A stretch of DNA of 64,000 nt from Nageia nagi (taxonomy: Eukaryota > Pinophyta). A model generated the notes under the pieces. That model was not told where the DNA came from and made no database searches. It worked only from the letters and a program-made list of their open reading frames with translations. Below are positions 1 through 11,339 of this stretch, piece after piece; positions within the stretch are counted from its first letter, which is position 1, and each line of letters starts with the position of its first letter. The translations under genes and the position numbers were made by a program. Where the stretch lies: the NCBI GenBank assembly GCA_050084985.1, contig JBITNC010000002.1:30442001-30506000 (forward strand). The letters are read 5' to 3'.

Positions 1-2790
1 TGCCATCAGATTCACTTCAAAGGTAATATCTAGCCTAGATATAGTGAAGTACAGAAGACTACCAATTAATTACCTGTAAGTTATAGCATCAGCCAATTAA
101 GAGTTGAAGCTTAGAGAAATAGTGATACCAAAAGAGATTGGGATCATAGCATATCTACATTCCTCAATTTTAAACTTTTGTAAGATGTTTGATATATAAT
201 TAGATTGATTGAGATAAGTGAATTTCTTGTTATGATACACTTACATTCCAAGATAGTAGTGCAAGAGACCAAGATCAATCATTTCAAACAATACCTTAAG
301 TTTGGATATGCACTCTTAAATGATTTCATCATTGTTCCTAATTATCAAAAGATCATCCACATAAAGAGAATCAAGACCACATCTTTTTCTTGATTGAGCA
401 CATGTAAATCGATATCAAAAAAACACTTAGGGAAACTAATGTCTACAAAATACCCTAAAATCTTTATATACCAAGCTCTAAGTGGTTGCTTAAGTTCATA
501 TAATGACTTCTTTAGATTACACATAAAGGATTCTTTACCTTCCATAATGAAACCTTTTGTATGATTCATGAAAATTTTCACATCTAATTCACCATTGAGA
601 AATGCACTTTTAACATCAAGTTGAAAACTTTCCATCCTTGAGTTGTATAAAAAGCAAGGATAATTCTAACAGTGGGCATCTTTGCCATGAGAGCAAAGGT
701 TTCCTCATAATCAACATCGTATTCCTAAGCAAAACCTTTAGCTACTAACCTTACCTTGTATTTCTCAATATCTCCAACGGAATTAAACTTGACCTTGTAG
801 ATCCACTTATTACCAATCACATTCTTCTCATTGGGATAAGAAACTAGATCCCAAGTTTTATTTTTAATAAATGCCTCATACTCCACTTTCATGGTTTCCA
901 TCTAGCACTTGTGCTTTGAAGCTTGTTTGAAGGAGGAGGGCTCATGCTTGTTATCAATCTTGAAAACTAAAGATTTTTTCAAGGTCATGCTCCTTATTAC
1001 CCTTTGATTTGGAGAGTTTTATTCCTAAGATGACTTGTCTACATCAATATCTAACCAACTAGATGCAACTAAAGAGTCCTCTGGATCATCAACATCCTTA
1101 TTAGAAGTAAATTTTTTAAGAAGTTTATTAAAATTTACATCCCTTAAAAGAAATATGGCTTTGTAGGATGGAGAGTAGAGCTTGCAGCCTATATGCTGAC
1201 TTTCATAACACATAAAGATGCATTTTTCAACTCTTTTGTTCAATTTTTTTCTTTTCTTAAAAATAATGTAAGAGAATGCTTCACAATCAAACACCTTAAG
1301 ATGAGAAAATATTAGGTTTTCTTCTTTACCATGCCTTAAAAGGATTTTTACTTTGAATAGCTTTTATGAGACACCTATTCAAGGTGTAAATAGCAATGCT
1401 CATAGCTTTTTCCTATAAAAAATTAGGAAGATTACCCAACATGCATCTAGCCATTTCCATAATTATTTTATTTTTCCTTTCAACAACATCATTTTGCTAA
1501 GGAGTGTAAGGAATCATAAATTGCCTCTTGATTCCATACTTAGCATAATAGTCATTGAACTCATTGCTATTATATTCTCCTCCATTATTTGATCTCAACA
1601 TCTTGATTTTAAGGTTAGTTTGATTTTCAACAAAGGCCTTAAAAATCTTAAAACTTTCAAAGGTTTGATCCTTGTGCTCAAGTAGATACCCAAATGTTAT
1701 CCTTCTAAAGTCATCAATGAAGGTCAAGATGTAAGATGCTCCTCCAAAGAATGTAGTCTAAAGTGGACCCATCAAATCTAAATGCATAAGTTGAAAAGGT
1801 TGAGATGCTCTTATTACCTTATCTTTTTCAAACTTTTATCTATGCAACTTGCCAAGAATGCACTTCTTACATATACCAACCAAAAAAAAAAATTGAAGGC
1901 AAAATTTCCATAAGTTCCATAAGTTCTTGGTGTTTCATGACTTGAATACTCTTATGGTTAAGGTGCCCTAAATGATGGTTCCAAAGATTGCCTCTAGAAC
2001 ATACACTAAAAGTAAGACACATCTTTGATGGAACTTGATCCATAATGTAGAGGTTATCTTTCATAGATCCTTCAACCAAAGTTGTAAGTCCTTTCTTAAT
2101 GCACTAGGATTGAGAGTCAAATTCAAAAGAGTAACCTTTTCTAATAACTTAAATCATAAAAATAAGGTTGATCCTTAACTTAGAAACATAGAGAACATTA
2201 TCAAGAACCTTTTTGCAAATCAGCACACTCCCAATTCCTTGGACTTCAAGGGTAGAGTTATCACCTTTCACAACTGCATCTTGTTCATACTTGTGAAACT
2301 TATCAAACTTTCCTTTTTAAAGCATAGGTGATTAGTGCAACCAAAGTCAACAATCCATTTAGAAAAAAAAGAGTGAGACAAGGAGTAGAGCACCATAGCA
2401 AAACCAACATAAATATTCTTCTTTCCTTTGAAATTCTTTATATTTCTATTACTTTGTTCTTTTCCTCTCTTTTGTTTTTGTAGCAATCAACTTCCTTGTG
2501 AACTTTGATGCCATAATAGTTACAAATACATCAATTTTTTTCTTAGGATAAAGATTATTTGCTCTACCTTTTCCATATTTTTTCTTGAAGTGGTTGTTGT
2601 TGTTGTTGTTCCTATTATTGTTATTGTTATTCCTATCATTATCATTATTACCATTATTTCTACTATTGTTGTAGCCATTACCTCTTTTCTCAAACCTTTT
2701 GGAGGAAGATGTTGGATGTATGGTTATTATTCTTATTATTAGTTTAGCATTTGATTTGTTGATTAGTTCATACATATATTTTTATGATGA
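1..2790 (-). mobile_element. Ty1/copia element A, 5' part, decayed and cut by window edge
   Basis: Reading right to left, the complement holds an Asn-rich gag C-terminal part (about 2,775-2,450), a protease motif VDFGCTNH near 2,340, a GAG-pre-integrase motif HLGHLNHKSIQVMK near 1,950, an integrase core (1,727-1,497; RSNNGGEYNSNEFNDYY), an integrase C-terminal part (1,294-1,025) and reverse transcriptase (635-345; QLDVKSAFLNGELDV). Position 1 lies late in the RT region, so RNase H and the 3' LTR are outside the window. Many stops and frameshifts interrupt the frame. The protease site reads DFG where DSG is usual, and an integrase Gln codon in PYTPQQN is TAG. The gag N-terminus is missing because the copy meets element B near 2,790. 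Family order and motifs are clear; the exact right boundary is not. Confidence 0.85.
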
Positions 2791-5700
2791 TTATTTTTAA
2801 AAAATTTAACATATTTGCTTACATTATTTATCTCCTTGATATTATTTTGAAGCAATGGGAGACTCTTTTGCACCCAAGCATATCTTGGATGGGTCCAACT
2901 TTGGCATTTGAGAACCTAGAATAAGAGTAGAACTTCAAGCATGAAAACTTTGGATGATTTTTAGTAAAAATCAAGTTGCTCCATCAAAATAAAAGGAACT
3001 TGAAGCTTACAACACAAAGAATGATTTGGCAACTTCTATGATCTTTTGTGCAGTTTCAAATTAGATTCTCCTTATGATGTCTTCTACAAACTCTACAAAA
3101 GAAGCTTGGGATAAACTAAAGAGTATTTACCTTAGCACTAAAGCCTCTAGGAGGTTTACCATTCTTCAAAAGTTACTACAATCTCATCAAGAAAAAAAAG
3201 AAAGTGTGGCAATATATCTAAATAAGGTCATTGATCTTAGGACTCAGCTTGTGGGATTTGGTTGTAATTAGATCAATGATCAGTTTTTTATTTTTATCAT
3301 ACTTCAAAACTTTACTACTAAGTTTGGCCAGTTTGTGATTGTTATTAAAACCAAGCGTGATGATGAGAAAGAAGTGGTCTCCTTGAAAAGTCTATCTAGG
3401 CTTCTATTAAAACATGAGGAAACACTTAACAATAAAGCTTTGCTAACTTCTCTTAAAGAATCTTTTGTGGCACTAGGACCAATAAAACCTCACTTCAAAA
3501 AGAAAGAATATAACCAAAAGAATGCTCCTAAGAAGAACTTCAAGAATGGTGCAAACAAAAAAAATTATGATCAAGATAAGTCCAAGAGATTCAAAGATAA
3601 ATTTGATAAAAATTATAATTTCTTTAACATCTATGGTCATATGGAAGTTGATTGCCATAAGAAAAAGAAAGAGCAAGATGGAAATTGTAATTTCTATGGC
3701 ATCTATGGCCATAAGGAAGATAACTATTTTAAGAAAAAGAAAGGTCAAGGTGGAAAAGGATATAGAAAATAAATAATTCTAGTAAGAAGAAGAAGAACAA
3801 ACATTCTAGTTATGTTGCTGCTTTTTATTCCAAATCTTATTTTTCTTCTCATGATTGGATTGTTGATTTTGGATGCACTAATCACATGTGTTTTGAAAAA
3901 GATAAGTTTGGAAACTTTCATAAGTACAAAAAATATGCAATTGTGATAGGTGATAGTTTAGTTCTTAAAGTGCATGGTATTGGGAGTGTGTGGTTACAAG
4001 GAAGGATTCTTGAGAATGTGCTTTATGTGCCTAAACTCACAATGAATCTTCTTTTTATCATTTAGGTTACAAGGAAAGGTTACTTTTTTGAGTTTAAATC
4101 ACACTCTTGATGCACGAAAAGGGGTCTTTCCACTTTAATGAATGGATCAGTGAAAGATGACCTTTACATTGTGGATCAATCTCCAACAAAGATGTGCCTT
4201 GCAACTAATATTTTCTCTAGAGGCAATCTTTGGCACCATCATTTAGGTCATCTTAACCAAAATAATATTCAAGTTATGAAAGATCATGAACTTTTGGAAG
4301 GTGTTCCTACAATATCATGTACATTTAGTCTTTGTAAGAAGTGCATTTTAGGTAAAATGAATCAACAAAAATTTACTAAGGTAACTAGAGAAAATCAACT
4401 TCTTCAGCTTGTGCATTTAGATTTGATAATTCTATTTCTAATTAAATCTCTAGGGGGAGTATCTTATGTTTTGACATTTATTTATGACTTCAACATGATG
4501 ACATTTGGTTATCTTTTAGAGCACAAGGATCAAACCTTTGATAGATTCAAAGATTTCAAAGCCTTGGTAGAAAATCAATCTAGATTCAAAATTAAGATGT
4601 TAAGATCTGATAATGGGGGTGAGTATAATAGTAATGAATTCAATGCTTACTGTACCAAGTATAGAATCAAAAGGTAATTTACAATCCCTTACATTCCTCA
4701 GCAGAATGGTGTAGGTAAAAAGGAAGAATAGAACCATTTAGGAAATGGTTAGATGTATGTTGGGTGATCTTCCTTGCTTCTTATGGGGTGAAGCTATAAA
4801 TACTACAATCTACATCTTAAATAGATGTCCTACAAAAGTAGTTGAAAGAAAAATTCTATATAAGGCATGGACAAGAAACAAATCTAACATTTCTCACTTT
4901 AGGGTCTTTAGTTGTGATGCTTATGCCTTTGTTATTTTGAGAAAATTATGAAGATGGATAAGAGATCTGAAAAGTGTATCTTCATTGGTTATGATAATCA
5001 ACATAGAGGCTATAAGCTATATCAACCTTCCATTAGAGCAATTTTTGTCTCAAGAGATGTCAAGTTCAATGAACTTTTTGAAGAATCTATTTATTGTGAA
5101 AACATAGATAAGGATGATGATTCTTCTGTTGCACCTATTTGGATGGATGTCAGTGTAGATTTTTCACATAAGAAAAAAAACTCTCCAACACAAAGGATAA
5201 CAAAGAGTATGACACTTAATAAATATTTATTTACCAAAATTGATAGTAAGAATGAGCCCTCATTGTTCAAAGAAGCTTCCAAATAAGAATGTTAGATGAA
5301 TGCCATGAAAGTGGAGTATGAAGCTCTAGTGAAGAATCAAACTTTGGATTTGGTTTTTTATCCTAATGAACACAATGTGATTGGTAACAAATAGGTTTAT
5401 AATATCAAATATAATTTAGTTAGAGAAATTGAGAAGTACAAAGCAAGATTACTAGCCAAGGGTTTTGCTCAAAAATATGGAATTTATTATGAGAAAACCT
5501 TTGCTCTAGTGGCAAAGATGCCTATCATTAAGGTAATTCTTGCTCTTCCAACATATTAGAGATGGAAAGTTTTTCAACTTGATGTTAAGAGTGCTTTTCT
5601 CAATGGTGACTTAGATGTGGAAATCTACATGAAGCAACCATAAGGTTTATTGTGAAAGGTAAATAATCTTTCATTTGCAAGTTAAAGAATTCTTTATATG

Positions 5701-7842
5701 GACTTAAGCAAGCACTTAGGGCCTAGTACCATAAGATTTCAAGATTCTTTGAGGACATTAGTATTTTATAAATGCTTTTATGATATAAATCTTTATGTGC
5801 TCAACCAAGGATAAGACTTAATCTTAATTCTTCTTTATGTTGATGATCTGTTGATTACAGGGAACAATATAATCCTCATTTAAGAGTGCATCTCCAAACT
5901 TAAGGTAACTTTTGAAATGATTAACTTTGGTCTATTGTACTACTACCTTGGTATGCAAGTCTATCAATTTCAAGATTGTACCTTCTTTAGTCAATCCAAG
6001 TATATCTTAGATATCTTACTAAAGTTTGGTATGGAGGAATGCAAGCATGCTGCAATCCCAATCTCTCCTAGAATCATTATGTCTCTTAGGTTCAACTCTT
6101 AGTTGGTAGATGCTACAACTTACAGGAAATTAATTGGTAGTCTTCTTTATTTGACTATATTTAGGCTAAATATTACCTTTTCCATGAATTTGATGGCTCA
6201 TTTTATGCAAAAGCCATATGTTGATCACTTCAATTTTGTTAAGCAAATTTTTAAGTATGCTGCGAGCACTAAGGATCTTGCTCTCAAATATGACAAGTTG
6301 CCCTCACTTGTTCTCTTAAGATTATTAGATTCTAATTATGGAGAAGATAGGGATGATAGAAAATCAACCTCTACTTATGTTTTTAGCCTTGTTTTAGGTG
6401 CAATCTCTTAGGCTTCCAATAATTAGCCTACTACTGCACTCTCCACCACTGAGGCTAAATATCATGCAATGTCACTTACAGCCTAGGAAGCCATCTGATT
6501 GAGGCATATTATGAAATAAGTTATGTATGAGCAAGTTCATCCATCTCAAATTTCTTTAAATAATTAATCAACTATTGCTTTGGCAAAGAATCTTATTTTC
6601 CATTAAAGAATAAAGCATGTAGAAATCCAAGCTCACTTCATCAAAGAGAAGGTTCTAGATGGTCTTTTACACTTGTAGTATTGTCCATCAATTTTAAACT
6701 TTGCTGATTTATTCACCAAGTTTCTTCCTAAAGTTTAGTTCTGTAAGCTTAGGGAGTCTCTTAGGTTGGTTAAGTTACCCTCAAAAGGGAAGTAAATGTT
6801 GAGTTCTTATTGGATCAATTATCATTTCTTCCTTATTAATAAATTTGTTGAACTTTTATTTGGTTTGTATACTTTGTTTATACATTCCTTTGTTGGTAGC
6901 TATAAGTATGGGCTTGGCATCTTAGTGATGAATTATAGTGTACCACAAATCCATGCATATTATATCAGTGAGAAAGTTTTTGATGTAACAACTATAGCTC
7001 TATTCATCTAAATTTGTCTCTTCTGATTTATTCACTAGCCACGTTAAGAAACTTTGTGTGCATACTTTAACAATTTCTTATGGTAGTGAAGTTATCCTCA
7101 AAGGGGAGTGAAGTCTGAATTCCTATGTGAATTTATGTCAATGATGACAACTTCATCTTTAGAAAGATTTTTTGTTGTATAGTGTTGATCTAAATGTACA
7201 CCTATGTGGTTAACACCTCTATGTGGTTAGTTTGCTCTCTATGAAGAACTCAGGGTAAATTTTTTTATTTCCTTATCACTATGTGAAGAATCAATATATG
7301 TTTGTTGGAACTATTTGGTTATCCATATATGCATTTGTTATATAAGTATATGCTCTTGTTTTATCAACACATGTTTTTAATATGCAATAGATGACTATAA
7401 GTTTTGGCTTAGCATCTTTATGATGACTTATAGTGCATCATTAATTAGTTTGTGGATGGCATTACTTAGTTCATTTATCTTGTGATTGATATAAATGTTT
7501 ATATAATGTGTCTAACTAATCTTATTTATGAGCTCCTTATAGCTTGCAAGTTTCATATTGAGAGTGTAGGTTACTTACTTCATGTGGGCAAGCTCATGGA
7601 GGCTCATATGTCAACTCAGTGTTGATCAACTACACTTACAGTGAAACCAATTATGGTTAGTGATTGTATTGTAAACTATTTTGTTAAATGGTATTGTAAT
7701 GAGTCTCAAACTAAGATCTTACTTATTTCTCAATGATGTAAAAGTTCTCATCTACGCTTATATCTCTTTGTAGGAGAACTCTCTCTTATTCTATCTTTCT
7801 TCTTCTCTCTACTCTCTATCTTAATATTACATTAAAAGGGAG
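2790..7842 (+). mobile_element. Ty1/copia element B internal region, 5' LTR missing
   Basis: Gag starts with ATG at 2,855 (MGDSFAPKHILDGSNFGI) and is stopped by TGA at codon 19. Gag-like sequence then continues to 3,771, with two tandem zinc-knuckle-like motifs that have both lost Cys residues. Protease (DFG near 3,865), GAG-pre-integrase (HLGHLNQNNIQVMK near 4,240), integrase (RSDNGGEYNSNEFNAY near 4,610), reverse transcriptase with a YVDD box near 5,840, and RNase H (to about 6,795) follow in order. Frameshifts and TAG/TAA stops are scattered throughout. A polypurine tract (AAAAGGGAG, ending at 7,842) directly precedes the 3' LTR. There is no LTR on the left, where the copy abuts inverted element A. 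Confidence 0.88.
2855..3771 (+). pseudogene. gag of copia element B, broken
   Basis: This is a retrotransposon Gag of the UBN2/copia type. The core reads STKEAWDKLKSIYLSTKASRRFTI and then KLLQSHQEKKESVAIYLNKV, which is typical of plant copia Gag. Codon 19 (2,909-2,911) is TGA, and a further TAG follows at about 3,269. The C-terminal basic region carries two zinc-knuckle-like units (about 3,620-3,660 and 3,685-3,735) of the form CxxCxxxxGHxxxxC. The first has lost its leading Cys residues, and the second its middle and last Cys, so neither should bind zinc. The tandem knuckle is unusual for this family, since copies C and D have one. No complete protein can be made. Confidence 0.75.
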
Positions 7843-8311
7843 TGTTAGAATTTGTAATGTAATATTATGTAATATTTCTCTTAAATATAAATTTAATTAA
7901 TGCTTAAAGTATCTTTAGATACCTTAAAGCATTAAGAGAATAAAAATAGAAAGAGAAATAAACTTAAAAATAAGTTTAATATAAAAACATCTTTAACCTC
8001 ACCTTTGGGTTAAAAAGAGGTTAAAAGGTGGGTTTCTTCTTATAAATAGAGAGGTACACCTCCTCTCATCATAATGAAAGTTGTTGTAAAGCTAGGATTA
8101 GGGTTTGGAGAGAGAGAAAATATTCTATAAGAGAGGTCCTTGAGAATAAGAAGATCTTAGTTAGTGGATGTACTCCCAAGAAGGGAGGAACCACTTTATA
8201 TCTTATATCATTTGTGTGATTATCTGATGCTATTGAGTTATTAAGTTGATGTTATATGTGCCTTCATAAGACCTTGGTAGTTTAGAGGTTATTCAGAAAG
8301 AATTAAATTCA
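7843..8311 (+). repeat. 3' LTR of copia element B (subfamily 2)
   Basis: The repeat starts TGTTAGAATTTG directly after a purine tract and ends AATTAAATTCA, giving TG...CA ends and 469 bp. It contains the TATA-like motif TATAAATAGAGAG near 8,040 and the conserved block GTGGATGTACTCCCAAGAAG near 8,166. It is homologous to the reverse complement of the solo LTR at 39,479-39,967. It is related only distantly to the LTRs of copies C and D, which makes it a second LTR subfamily. The 5' partner is absent from the window. Confidence 0.8.
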
Positions 8312-9140
8312 TCAAGAAGAAGTATTTTCCTATCTTAAATAATGAGATATTGTAGCAATATTATTGAACATATTTGAAATATTTGAGCAATGTGTGAAAC
8401 TAGAGCATGTTTAAATCATTTGAGCATAGTTTTGGAGCATATTTTAATCGTATTATGCTTATATTTAAATTATGGTATGTGATATGAAATGAATTATATA
8501 CACCATATGAATTTCACATCCTTGTTGTAGCTATGAATTAAATATCCTACAATCATTATAAATGCATTATTGACCTTCTCGATTGTGTAAGATATCTTGA
8601 AAGAGCTTTGAAATTAACTACCAAAATATACCATATGATGTCATATGAAATGATTTTTTTTTATTTTCACTATATGATGTGATATGAAATTATTTAAATA
8701 TACCATATGATCCAAACACTAGCTTAAACAAGGAAAGATATTGTTCAACCTAGAAATTTTTAAAGTATAAAAAACCATTCCAAAAGTGATAAGTTGGAAA
8801 TAACATGCTTGTAATACTTATACAAACATACAAAAAATATGTGGTTCCCAAGTGGTTCATCATATCAGAGTTTAAGGGAATCCTTGTTTTAGCCATGAAT
8901 TGCATTTTCTCCAACCATTATAGTACATGAGATTGTGTCTACATCATGCATCATCCATATTTTGCATTCATGTCTATTAAGTTTTATGTTCTATTTCATT
9001 TTTCAAAAAAAAGTGCTACTTGGGTAAGTGGATATTTCTACTTGATGCTTGTAAATTGAAATGTTATAGTAGCTATACTATAGAGCATATTTGAATCATT
9101 TAAGTAATAATTTAAATTATAGAGCATATTTAAATCATTT
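8312..9140. repeat. AT-rich dispersed repeat, left part, interrupted by element E
   Basis: No gene is visible. Short phrases recur, such as GAGCATATTTGAATCATTT and CATATGATRTSATATGAAATG. Two blocks (about 8,541-8,640 and 8,660-9,135) are repeated in the same orientation at about 17,391-17,500 and 17,775-18,205, with many differences. The last five bases, CATTT (9,136-9,140), are the left target-site copy of element E; the matching CATTT is at 16,673-16,677. The repeat family is not one I recognise. Confidence 0.6.
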
Positions 9141-9907
9141 TGTAAGTACCTCAAAATCACTATTTTCCCTTGATCATTTTTTCTTAGTGCTATCACCCAA
9201 TTGCTCTATCATAGCCATTTTTAACTTTATATGTTGGGTATCAAACTAGTCTAGTGGTTTCCCTAGTCATTCGACAAGTTAACTTGCTAACCGACCAACT
9301 GGTTAGGTCAACTAGCCTATCAGTTAGATGTCAAATTTATAAATTCAAATTTTAAATTTCATTTTCTCTCTTATCCATTCATAACATTTTGACTTTTGAC
9401 CATTACCTACCTTCCCCCACTCACCTAGTTGAATCCTTAAGCACTATCCCATACCCTAGTCACCTCTAACACACCCCATAACATGTCTTAAGCTTTATTG
9501 CATGTGTTAGTGGATTGGAGAGCATTGAGAGCTATCTTGGATCATTAGAGAACTTTTATCCTTTGTGTATAGCATCTCTATGCATTTGTGTGAGCATGTA
9601 GTATGTTTGTAGGCTAGATTCATGGTAATTTAGTTTATTTTTATCATCTTATCATTATCTTAGCATAACATGAGCATATCACATTACATTTCAGGCATTT
9701 TCTTATTTTCTAATGCCCATTTGATTATGAGATAGGAGGTCTATATTCCATGAAGGAGGTTTAACATCTCTCTTTGAGCACATTCTTCATACACATCAAG
9801 AACATTCCTCCATCATTTATTACATCAAAAACTCTAGCACAAGCATTGGTGGTGCAACCTTGGTCCTCCCCTTTGGGTGGAGGGTCACCATGTTTGGGTG
9901 CATCACA
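9141..9907 (+). repeat. 5' LTR of gypsy-type element E
   Basis: This 767-bp copy starts TGTAAGTACCTCAAAA and ends GCATCACA. It matches 15,893-16,672 along its whole length with moderate divergence. Shared landmarks include CTAACCGACCAACT, CTTCCCCCACTC, CCTCTAACA and CATTTCTATGCATTTGTGTG-like phrases. It is followed after three bases by a TGGTGATCATAGTGGGAC segment in the primer-binding position. That segment could be a decayed tRNA-Asp-type site, but the match is weak. Confidence 0.82.
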
Positions 9908-11339
9908 AGATGGTGATCATAGTGGGACCTCCCTTGATCCTATGAGCTCAACTTGGAGGAGTATTCTAAACCTTTCTCATTTGTTGGGTGTTTATTTTGG
10001 TCCCTTTATCTCACTTTTTTCAAACATTTCTCATCATCAATGCATGTTGATTCTTTAAAGGGATCATCTTGGACCTAAGGAAAATCAAATTTTAAATGCT
10101 TTAAGTCCCCATTCCCAACAAATCATTGCCCAATTTTTTGTAGATTGATTTGCATAGTCTAATCAACTTTCAACCAACTAGTTGGCCCATAGCTGCTTTG
10201 TAATTCACTGGTTAGCTTAGCAATAATCACTAGCATTCAAATCAATCAATTAGTCTTCAATATATTGGTATATCCCTATCATCAAGTTTTCAATATATCA
10301 ATCAGTCTATTAGCCAAGCTTGAGGGTACCAATTAGCTTTGTTTTAGGGTTTGAGTCTTTTAGCTAGGCTTAGCTCATTTTTATTATTTTATCTATAGTC
10401 TTGGCCCTATAAATAGGTGGTAGTAATCCATTGCAATCATTTTGATCTCTAGGTGTAATCATAATTTTTATTTTTACATTTTTCACTTTATTTTTGAAAT
10501 CTTTAGGTATCATTGTGATCGGATGTTTAGTTGTTTGATTGATCCACCAGTTGGTACTATTAACCAGTCTACAACATATCAATTAGGATTAGAGTATGTA
10601 GATAGGTATTGTATGCATTAGAAGCTTTGATTGAGAGCCTCCTGAGCCTATATACCACTTTTTATTATGCTTTAGATCCTAAGATTGTTCATTTTATTAT
10701 TTTTCACTTTTGCATTAGTGAAAGTTGCATCCTTGGGTAGTTGTGCCTTATATTTTTTGCATTCATCTAGTTGCATATCATTAGTTAATTAACCTTGCAT
10801 CTTTAATCACATGAGCCTAGGATTGACCCAAGCACATGTATGTCAACACCATGGTGTCACCCATACTTGGAGGTCATTACCAAGGTGGGGTACTTGAGTT
10901 GAGCTCTTAAAATTTTCATCCCCCTAGAGATTGAGCCTTCACCTTTAAACACTTGACTAGATCAATCCTTAGGTAAACTAATCGAGAGGTCAATTTACCA
11001 TAAAATAAATCATAATTAATCAAGATAATTTCCAAATTGAAAAGAAGCAATTATATTAAGAGAAAAAACCATTGATATATTAATCATCATCTCATCATAA
11101 TCATATAGGCATCGCTATCTTATTATATAATATGTTTGTGTGCATTAGCTTTGCATACACTTCAAAAAATTAATCAAAAATATTTAAGTTTGGTGTTTAT
11201 TTACTTATAATTATTTAGCACTTTTGGAACATTTAGATTTAACATTAATAATATTCTTTCCATTTGTTCTTCTCCTTTTAAGGTTAATGAATCCTTGGAA
11301 GTTTGATAGGGAGACTTATGTGAACATATACCTGCCCCT

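Noticed and set aside
205-393. 62-residue plus-strand open frame
   Set aside because: It is the complement of decayed copia reverse transcriptase of element A.
3473-3748. Hydrophobic minus-strand frame resembling a membrane protein
   Set aside because: It is antisense to the Lys-rich gag C-terminus of element B; Lys codons read backwards give Phe and Leu.
10404-10925. TATA-like motif suggesting that the 5' LTR of element E extends to about 10,925
   Set aside because: The homologous right copy ends at 16,672, where a CATTT flank matches the left flank; the shorter LTR is better supported. A longer LTR with a truncated partner is not fully excluded.
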